A stretch of DNA of 19,400 bases from JACKPD01 sp034003145 (GTDB taxonomy: Bacteria; Spirochaetota; Spirochaetia; CADAEX01): positions 1-19,400 of the forward strand of contig JAVEZE010000032.1 of the NCBI GenBank assembly GCA_034003145.1. The letters are read 5' to 3'. The notes beneath the pieces were generated by a model. That model made no database searches and was not told the DNA's origin. It worked only from the letters and a program-made list of their open reading frames with translations. Position numbers and translations under genes: made by a program. Positions 13,947 to 19,400 of this stretch are shown piece after piece (within the stretch, counting starts at the first letter, position 1; the number at the start of each line of letters is the position of its first letter).

Positions 13947-15011
13947 ATGGATAAACCTATTGGCGTCGGGTTGATCGGATTCGGGATGGCAGGCAGGGTA
14001 TTTCATGCGCCTGTCATAGCCTGCGTTCCTGAATTAAAGCTTGCAAAAATTGTAACAGGAAAAACAGAAGCAGCTTCCCTTGCCGCTTCAAAATACCCTG
14101 ATACTGAAGTTGTCTCAGACTATAAAAAACTATTTGAGGATGATCAGATCAGCCTTATAGTTGTCGCAACTCCGAATACTTCCCACGCAAAACTTGCATC
14201 CGAGGCGCTTGAGGCGGGGAAACATGTTGTTGTTGAAAAACCTTTTACAGTTACTTCCTCTGATGCTGATGATTTAATACGCCTTGCGGAAAAGCGGAAG
14301 AGGATTCTTACTGTCCACCAGAACAGAAGATGGGACAGCGATTTTCAGACAGTAAAAAAAGTAATTGAAAACAAACTGATCGGCAATATTGCCGAGTATG
14401 AAGCGCATTATGACAGGTTCAGAAACAGGATAAAGGAAAATGCCTGGAGAGAGGTAAATCAGCCTGGTTCAGGAATGGTTTATGATCTTGGAAGCCACCT
14501 CATTGATCAGGCCCTGTCTCTTTTCGGGCTGCCTGAATCTGTAACAGCTGATATCAGAACGCAGCGGCGGGGCGGGCCGGTTGATGATGCTTTTGAGATT
14601 ATCCTGCATTACAAGGGTCTTAAAGTTACATTAAAATCAGGAATGCTTGTCAGGGAACCATTGCCCCGTTATATCATTCTGGGGGATAAAGGATCATTTG
14701 TGAAATACGGAACTGATGTCCAGGAGGAAGCGCTAAAGATGGGAAAGTCTCCGGCAGATGACGAAAACTGGGGAAGTGAGCCTGAATCGATATGGGGCGT
14801 ATTGAACACCGAAATAGAAGGTCTTAACTTCAGGGGTAAAATAGAAAGCATAAAAGGAGATTACCGAAAGTTTTATAAAAATACAGCTGATTCAGTTTCT
14901 GGCAGGGAAAGCCCGGTTGTATCAGCGCAGGACGGCCGCAATACTATCAGGATTATCGAGCTTGCGTTTGAAAGCAGCAGAGCAGGGCGGACAATGGCTT
15001 TTAAACAGTAA
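13947..15011 (+). CDS. Gfo/Idh/MocA-family NAD(P)-dependent oxidoreductase (354 aa)
   Basis: Oxidises or reduces a sugar, inositol or related polyol in the cytoplasm. An N-terminal Rossmann domain carries GFGMAGRVFHAP (11-22), followed by the family hallmark EKPFT (97-101), in which Lys98 is the catalytic lysine, and by the C-terminal motif DLGSHLIDQAL (180-190) with His184. The GxGxxGxxFHAP form resembles the YvaA/IolW and YdgJ scyllo-inositol dehydrogenase branch, so an inositol- or hexose-type substrate is likely but not shown. I place the start at ATG 13947, with GGGAG six bases upstream; a TTG at 13932 is in frame but overlaps that ribosome site. It follows the small cysteine protein by 58 bp on the same strand and may share its transcript. 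Confidence 0.92.
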   Translation: MDKPIGVGLIGFGMAGRVFHAPVIACVPELKLAKIVTGKTEAASLAASKYPDTEVVSDYKKLFEDDQISLIVVATPNTSHAKLASEALEAGKHVVVEKPFTVTSSDADDLIRLAEKRKRILTVHQNRRWDSDFQTVKKVIENKLIGNIAEYEAHYDRFRNRIKENAWREVNQPGSGMVYDLGSHLIDQALSLFGLPESVTADIRTQRRGGPVDDAFEIILHYKGLKVTLKSGMLVREPLPRYIILGDKGSFVKYGTDVQEEALKMGKSPADDENWGSEPESIWGVLNTEIEGLNFRGKIESIKGDYRKFYKNTADSVSGRESPVVSAQDGRNTIRIIELAFESSRAGRTMAFKQ

Positions 15012-15139
15012 AAATAACTTACATTTTTTTAAGGGAATCATAAATCAAACTTATTTTATGCTTTACGAATCATCACAGATATGCTATTTAAATACCTTGC
15101 TTTTATAAAAATAAAAATCAATTATCAGGAGGATTTTTC

Positions 15140-16273
15140 ATGGAAGGATTTCTTGAAAATGTGCTTACAGCTCTTGCTGTTGTGGTAAACGGAATACCGC
15201 AGGGACTGCTTGCCCTTACCTACGGGTTTGCTGCTTTTCCAACTGCAATTGCGTTTGTAATCGGTATAATCGGGTCACTAATGTTCAACTCGGTCGCCAC
15301 AATCTCATTTCAGGCAGAAACAATTACGCTTGCCGGAACCTTGGGATCAAACATCAAGGAGAGGCTCTCTCTTGTGTTCTGGGGCGGCTTTTTACTTCTC
15401 ATTCCATCTATCCTTGGTGTTAATGAGGCTATTGTAAGATTTATCGGCCCGGTTATCATGTTTTCAATGATGGCAGGTGTCGGTATCATGCTGGCGAATG
15501 TTTCCATGGAACTTCTAAAATCTGAAAAAATATCCGGTACAGTATCACTTGTTACCGGCCTTATTGTCTGGTTTATAAAAAAAGACCTTGCATGGACTAT
15601 CATTGTATCTGTTGCTGTCTCAACCGCCTTTTACATTCTGATGCGTTATAACAAACCTTTAAGAGAAAAATATAAAATAAATCTTGATACTCCCCATGTA
15701 GACACGTCACTTGAAAAATTCCACTTCGGCAATATCGAGTGGAAATTCTGGAAAAACCGGACCATAGTACTTGGCGCACTTTCTATCGCATGCCTTAACA
15801 TCGGGGCAAATATTTCTTTCGGTAAAATTACGGGAAGCATAGCAGGTGTGAACACCAATATTGATCACCTTGCAATATATTCAAGCCTTGCTGATATGGG
15901 ATCCACCCTGCTCGGAGGCGCTCCTGTTGAGGCGATTATATCAGGCACAGCGACTGCTCCAAACCCTTTGCTGGCATCAGTTTTAATGATGGGTATAATG
16001 GCAGTAATCCTTCTTATGAAGCTCCTTCCGGTAATCGGGAAGTTTGTGCATAAATCATCAATAACCGGGTTTCTTTTTGTACTTGGCGCTTTTGTTACAT
16101 TTGCTACAAATATATCAGATGCTCTCGGCAATGCCGGAACATTCGCTGGCCCTTTCGGTTTCGGTCCGATGGGGATGATAATAGGGGCGACAGTATTTGT
16201 CACGGCGCGCTTTAATCCATTTTTTGGAATGCTTGCCGGAATTATTGTCAAACTTGTGTTTTTCGGATTATAG
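15140..16273 (+). CDS. NCS2-like nucleobase permease (377 aa)
   Basis: Polytopic inner-membrane protein with about ten to twelve hydrophobic segments. Motifs such as YGFAAFPTAIAFVIGIIGS, SLADMGSTLLGGAPVEAIISG and GFGPMGMIIGATVFVTARFNP recall the xanthine/uracil and guanine/hypoxanthine permease superfamily (COG2252-like), where a D-x-x-G-T-L-x-G stretch is common. It is shorter than typical members (430-450 aa), so I treat it as a divergent branch. A perfect AGGAGG precedes the ATG. The phosphoribosyltransferase gene begins 10 bp after its stop, which supports a purine or similar base as substrate: import and immediate phosphoribosylation. The exact base is unknown. Confidence 0.75.
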   Translation: MEGFLENVLTALAVVVNGIPQGLLALTYGFAAFPTAIAFVIGIIGSLMFNSVATISFQAETITLAGTLGSNIKERLSLVFWGGFLLLIPSILGVNEAIVRFIGPVIMFSMMAGVGIMLANVSMELLKSEKISGTVSLVTGLIVWFIKKDLAWTIIVSVAVSTAFYILMRYNKPLREKYKINLDTPHVDTSLEKFHFGNIEWKFWKNRTIVLGALSIACLNIGANISFGKITGSIAGVNTNIDHLAIYSSLADMGSTLLGGAPVEAIISGTATAPNPLLASVLMMGIMAVILLMKLLPVIGKFVHKSSITGFLFVLGAFVTFATNISDALGNAGTFAGPFGFGPMGMIIGATVFVTARFNPFFGMLAGIIVKLVFFGL

Positions 16274-16283
16274 GATATTGATT

Positions 16284-16844
16284 ATGAACGAAGATAATAT
16301 TTATACCCTGCATGTCGCAGGGCTTAAACGAAAACTGCCGAAAATAAAAATTGATGAAAAGCTTACTATTGCGAGTTTTGTAATGTTAGGCGATACAGAA
16401 TTGATCGAGAGAACTGCTGCGGCTATATATGAACATCCTATGTTTCCCAAATACAATATTGATGTTCTTGTCTGCCCTGAGGCCAAGGCAATACCGCTTG
16501 CTCACGCAATAGCTAAGCTGCTTCAGGTAAACTATATTGTCGCAAGGAAATCTGTGAAATCGTATATGAGCAATCCTGTAACAGAGGTGGTTACTTCCAT
16601 TACCACAAAGGGAGAGCAGCTGCTTGTCCTTGACGGTACTGATATTGAAAATATAAAGGGGAGAAATATCTGCATAATCGATGATGTTGTATCTACAGGC
16701 GGTTCGATCAGGTCGCTTGAAAAGCTTCTTGAAAGAGTGGGGTGCAAGGTTGTCTGCAAAGCGACAGTTCTGCTCGAAGAGGCAGGCTATGAAGGCGGGG
16801 ATCTTGTCTACCTCGAAAGGCTGCCGATATTCATTACTCAATAG
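16284..16844 (+). CDS. Adenine-type phosphoribosyltransferase (186 aa)
   Basis: Type I phosphoribosyltransferase that would join a nucleobase to PRPP to form a nucleoside monophosphate. The PRPP loop is CIIDDVVSTGGS (130-141), and the PEAKAIPLAHAIA and VARKS segments match the adenine phosphoribosyltransferase pattern. Length is close to Apt (170-185 aa). I place the start at ATG 16284, with AGGATA upstream; the open frame continues back to a TTG at 16197 inside the permease gene. The 10-bp gap to the permease indicates one operon. A U-rich stem-loop follows. Apt-like regulators of the same fold exist, so substrate and role should be tested. Confidence 0.87.
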   Translation: MNEDNIYTLHVAGLKRKLPKIKIDEKLTIASFVMLGDTELIERTAAAIYEHPMFPKYNIDVLVCPEAKAIPLAHAIAKLLQVNYIVARKSVKSYMSNPVTEVVTSITTKGEQLLVLDGTDIENIKGRNICIIDDVVSTGGSIRSLEKLLERVGCKVVCKATVLLEEAGYEGGDLVYLERLPIFITQ

Positions 16845-16863
16845 TCAAGATCATATTTTAATC

Positions 16864-16897
16864 AAGGGGTTTCCTTTTTCCGGATTCCCCTTTTTTT
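16864..16897 (+). terminator. Rho-independent terminator after the phosphoribosyltransferase gene
   Basis: AAGGGGTTTCC and GGATTCCCCTT (16864-16874 and 16881-16891 approximately) form a stem with a two-base internal mismatch, followed at once by a run of seven T residues. It lies 20 bp after the stop codon. On the opposite strand no T-run follows, so it acts on plus-strand transcription. Confidence 0.85.
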
Positions 16898-16945
16898 ATG
16901 ATGTACATGCAGTTCATGTCAGCCGTATCAACAAGGCAGGAGGTC

Positions 16946-17518
16946 TCACTCTGGTTTTCCGAAAACTGCTCTGGTTAGCCTCTTTTTAAGTAATTCAACT
17001 ATCTCCTGGTAAGCTCCAGGGATAGGTGTTTTTGAATTATAAAAAGCGATATAATGCTTTTTTCCCTCTTTGGTTATAAGGATAATATCGCGGGTGTAGC
17101 CTTTATTGTTTTTATAATCGTTCTGCCAGAACCGGATTACATCGCTATTCCTTATTATTTCAAAGCCTGTTTTCCCTCCTGATGAGATTACGTAGTTTGC
17201 GCTCATTATTGTATTTGTCTGGGGGCTTAAAATACAGGATTTCAGCTCAATTTCCCTGTAAAGAGCATCTGCTTCTCCTGATTTTTCCATACTGTGAAGT
17301 AAAAGTCTTGCTTTTATTACATATCTTAAGCTGATGGACAGAAATATTGCTCCAATTATGCAGACCGGCAGGCCTGCGGCAGGGGAAAGGTAAACCCAGA
17401 GGAATATTCCCGCGATAAAAACAGCTTCTCCTATAAAAAGGCCGTTTTGCATCTTCCGGATTATCCTCATTATTACCTGTTTACCGGCGCTCTGCTTTTT
17501 AAACAGTTTAATAGCCAA
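16946..17518 (-). CDS. Two-helix membrane protein of unknown function (190 aa), TTG start
   Basis: I do not recognise the family with certainty. After a basic N-terminus there are two hydrophobic helices (about 25-45 and 49-68) with a short PAAG turn, then a soluble domain of about 115 residues with alternating beta-strand character (SANYVISSGGKTGFEIIRNSDVIRF, TRDIILITKEGKKHYIAFY). This layout, two helices followed by a small PH-like sheet domain, is common in uncharacterised small membrane proteins of bacteria. The start is TTG at 17518: AGGAGG lies six bases upstream and no ATG lies between it and residue 17, so the ribosome site decides the start. It converges on the phosphoribosyltransferase gene and diverges from the TRAP receptor gene. 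Confidence 0.72.
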   Translation of the reverse strand: MAIKLFKKQSAGKQVIMRIIRKMQNGLFIGEAVFIAGIFLWVYLSPAAGLPVCIIGAIFLSISLRYVIKARLLLHSMEKSGEADALYREIELKSCILSPQTNTIMSANYVISSGGKTGFEIIRNSDVIRFWQNDYKNNKGYTRDIILITKEGKKHYIAFYNSKTPIPGAYQEIVELLKKRLTRAVFGKPE

Positions 17519-17613
17519 ATAGACCCTCCTGTGGAATTAATTATGATTACCAGAGATATAATATTTATTCAATCAATAAATGAATTTGAAGAAAAATTTG
17601 AAGAAAAATGAGT

Positions 17614-17642
17614 TTGACAGCTGTATTTCACTTAAGTATACT
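17614..17642 (+). promoter_or_regulatory. Strong sigma-70 promoter of the TRAP operon with flanking inverted repeat
   Basis: A perfect TTGACA (17614-17619), 17-bp spacer and TATACT (17637-17642) make a near-consensus promoter about 60 bp upstream of the receptor ATG. The inverted repeat ACTTAAG (17630-17636) and CTTAAGT (17650-17656) brackets the -10 and could be an operator. Upstream, AATTTGAAGAAA is directly repeated (about 17583-17608). Confidence 0.8.
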
Positions 17643-17703
17643 GACTCATCTTAAGTTAGTGATCTATAGTTTTTATGCTTCATAAAAAAAGGAGAATTTT
17701 AAA

Positions 17704-18660
17704 ATGAAGAAGATTTTTATTGTTCTTTTGATTGCATCGCTAAGTACAGCAGTATTTGCGCAGGCTAAAGGTGGTTCTTATCTAATGGGAACCGGAAGCG
17801 CCACTGGCAACTATTATAGTTTTGGCAGTGTTCTTGCGCAGATAATCAATTCCAAAACAACTACAAACATTACTGTAACCTCAACCGGCGGTTCAGTAGA
17901 GAACGCTCGCCTTTTGGGCAGCGGAGAGAATGAGTTTGCTCTTATTCAGACTGATGTAAACAATTACGCCCTTTCCGGTACAGAACAGTTCGCCGGCAAG
18001 CCGATAAAGGGCTTTTCCGCAATTACAGCAATCTATCCCGAAATGGTTCAGATAGTTGTATCCAAAAAAAGCGGCATTAAAAGCGTTCTTGACATGAAAG
18101 GGAAAAGAATTTGTGTAGGCGCTGCCGGAAGCGGTTATGAGGTTGCGGCCCGCCAGGTACTTAAGGCACATGATATGACATATAATGATATAGATGAAAG
18201 GTTCCTTTCCCAGGCGGAAGGGAAAAACGCGCTTCAGGACGGGCAGATTGACGCATTTTTCATGTGTTCAGGATATCCCAACGCAAATGTAACAGAACTC
18301 AGCCTTACAGGGAATATCGATGTTATAAGCATAGATGCTAAATATTTGCAGAAAATGCTTGATATGTATCCTTTCTATTCTGAATTTACAACACCTGATG
18401 ATCAGTACAAAGTCGGCCATCCGATTACAAGCGTGTCTGTAATTGCGATGATGGTTGCAAGGAATGATGTTCCTGAAGCTGAAGTCTATAATATTACAAA
18501 AGCAATCTACGAAAACCTTGATGAATTAAAAAGCCTCAACAAAAGAGCGAACTATATGAGCCTTGAAGGGGCTTTCCGGGGAATCAGCGGCAATGTTCAT
18601 CCGGGTGCTGCAAAATATTACAGGGAAAAAGGAATCAAGATTCCTTCCAAAAATCTTTAG
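17704..18660 (+). CDS. TAXI-family TRAP transporter solute receptor (318 aa)
   Basis: Periplasmic substrate-binding protein of a tripartite ATP-independent periplasmic transporter. A signal peptide is plain: MKK, a hydrophobic core to residue 16, then AVFA-Q with cleavage after about A19. The mature protein starts with the TAXI signature (LMGTGSATGNYYSFGSVLAQIIN), followed by TSTGGSVENARLLGSGENEFALIQTD, and has MKGKRICVGAAGSG in the middle and FRGISGNVHPGAAKYYREKGI at the end, all typical. There is no lipobox Cys. The partner fused permease gene starts 109 bp downstream. AAAAGGAGA precedes the ATG. Substrates of TAXI systems are mostly organic acids or amino acids such as glutamate; here unknown. 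Confidence 0.95.
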   Translation: MKKIFIVLLIASLSTAVFAQAKGGSYLMGTGSATGNYYSFGSVLAQIINSKTTTNITVTSTGGSVENARLLGSGENEFALIQTDVNNYALSGTEQFAGKPIKGFSAITAIYPEMVQIVVSKKSGIKSVLDMKGKRICVGAAGSGYEVAARQVLKAHDMTYNDIDERFLSQAEGKNALQDGQIDAFFMCSGYPNANVTELSLTGNIDVISIDAKYLQKMLDMYPFYSEFTTPDDQYKVGHPITSVSVIAMMVARNDVPEAEVYNITKAIYENLDELKSLNKRANYMSLEGAFRGISGNVHPGAAKYYREKGIKIPSKNL

Positions 18661-18719
18661 AAAAACAGAAAAAAAGTAATGTAATAATACTTTAAACGCT
18701 GATCGATTATGAGACTATC

Positions 18720-18751
18720 GGGAGGGGAACTTTCCCCTCCCTGTTTAGTTT
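18720..18751 (+). terminator. GC-rich stem-loop between receptor and permease genes
   Basis: GGGAGGGGAA (18720-18729), a 2-nt centre and TTCCCCTCCC (18732-18741) form a perfect 10-bp inverted repeat followed by TGTTTAGTTT. It lies 60 bp after the receptor stop and 28 bp before the permease start. It probably acts as a leaky terminator or a 3' RNA-stabilising hairpin that makes receptor outnumber permease. Confidence 0.75.
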
Positions 18752-18769
18752 ATACCAGGAGAAAACTGC

Positions 18770-19400
18770 ATGGGCTTTAATCCTTTTTCAAAATATAACC
18801 GGACAATTACCGAGGACATAGATCTGAGCGCAATCGACAGGGAGTCAAAATACAAGAATTTCAAAGGAAAACAGGAAATTATTTTAACAATTATTCTGAC
18901 CATATTCGCCTGCTTTCAGCTATATGCTTCAATTACAAACCGCTTTCCTCAGCAGATTGTGCGGTATACCCATCTTGGATTTGCTATTTCTCTTGCATAT
19001 ATAATGTATCCTGCTACAAAGAAAACAGACAGAAACAGACACAGCATATTTGACCTTCTCCTTGCAGCTGTTTTTGCTGTTGTGATTATTTACTATCTTT
19101 ATAACTACAGGGAACTTCAGTTAAGGGCAGGCGCTTATGAAAAATCTGATGTAATAATGGCTGCTATCGGGATTGTCTTTGTCCTGTCCGCCTGCTGGCG
19201 GGTCGTAGGGCCTCCTATTGTATTTATTGCCTCATTTTTCATACTTTACGGATTTATCGGCAAGTATCTTCCAGGATTTCTACATCACAGGGGCTATACT
19301 GTGCAGCGCATCATAACCCATTTGTTCATCACTACTGAAGGAATTATCGGTAACCCGCTTGTAGTAAGCTCGACATACATATTACTTTTTATCTTTTTCG
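18770..19400 (+). CDS. TRAP transporter fused permease (DctQM-type), N-terminal part, cut by window end
   Basis: The frame opens at ATG 18770, with AGGAG eight bases upstream, and stays open to the window end (210 codons). It begins MGFNPFSKYNRTITEDIDLS, a soluble lead, followed by hydrophobic segments near residues 36-54, 63-78, 88-106 and 124-150. The segment TTEGIIGNPLVVSSTYILLF at the end is the hallmark of the fused 4TM/12TM TRAP permease family that pairs with TAXI receptors. Only the small-subunit-like part and the start of the large-subunit-like part are in view. Confidence 0.9.
   Translation, partial: MGFNPFSKYNRTITEDIDLSAIDRESKYKNFKGKQEIILTIILTIFACFQLYASITNRFPQQIVRYTHLGFAISLAYIMYPATKKTDRNRHSIFDLLLAAVFAVVIIYYLYNYRELQLRAGAYEKSDVIMAAIGIVFVLSACWRVVGPPIVFIASFFILYGFIGKYLPGFLHHRGYTVQRIITHLFITTEGIIGNPLVVSSTYILLFIFF

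Noticed and set aside
15012..15139. Purine riboswitch ahead of the nucleobase permease
   Set aside because: The gap is only 128 bp and lacks the conserved purine-aptamer loop sequences; I see only AT-rich DNA and a ribosome site.

Overview
The window (about 19.4 kb, moderately AT-rich by eye; I did not count GC) is bacterial chromosome with ordinary, densely packed metabolic and transport genes. The mix is a TAXI-type TRAP transporter with a fused membrane subunit, a sigma-54 activator of the PrpR family, a stand-alone TrpB2-type tryptophan synthase beta chain, a heterodimeric ABC exporter, a bacterioferritin-comigratory peroxiredoxin and a PIN-domain toxin-antitoxin pair. Together with strong Shine-Dalgarno sites and frequent alternative start codons, this points to a Gram-negative-type, probably anaerobic, heterotroph. 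A spirochaete or a related uncultured lineage is a guess from gene content, not a demonstrated assignment. I saw no rRNA, tRNA, CRISPR array, insertion sequence or phage gene.

Layout. 1-4437 (+): the 3' end of an alpha/beta-hydrolase gene, then two overlapping ABC exporter half-transporter genes. 4499-9071 (-): a neutral amino-acid type DAACS symporter, an L-threonine aldolase and a PrpR-type sigma-54 enhancer-binding protein, read in the order regulator, aldolase, symporter. 9220-9897 (-): a VapBC-like toxin-antitoxin pair with its own palindromic operator. 9989-11968 (+): a peroxiredoxin and a MATE efflux pump. 12065-15011 (+): TrpB2, a small four-cysteine protein with an internal 18-bp tandem repeat, and a Gfo/Idh/MocA oxidoreductase. 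15140-16844 (+): a nucleobase-permease-like membrane protein and an adenine-type phosphoribosyltransferase. 16946-17518 (-): a two-helix membrane protein of unknown role. 17614-19400 (+): a TAXI TRAP solute receptor and the start of its fused permease.

The most informative part is 4596-9071, where the sequence shows a nearly complete regulatory circuit. A textbook sigma-54 promoter (6974-6989, minus strand) lies just upstream of a GTG-started threonine aldolase. An array of TGCAA elements, the last four spaced exactly 11 bp apart, lies about 170-220 bp upstream of the predicted transcription start, which is normal enhancer distance. The adjacent gene encodes a sigma-54 activator with an intact GAFTGA loop and a PrpR_N sensor domain. 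The co-transcribed symporter carries Thr where acidic amino-acid transporters carry the substrate-binding Arg, so it should import neutral amino acids such as threonine or serine. I infer a dedicated, inducible threonine (or serine/glycine) uptake and cleavage operon.

Other points of note are an ABC exporter pair with one degenerate ATP site and a large extracytoplasmic insert, a perfect inverted repeat bracketing the trpB2 promoter, and a palindromic operator between the -35 and -10 of the toxin-antitoxin promoter.
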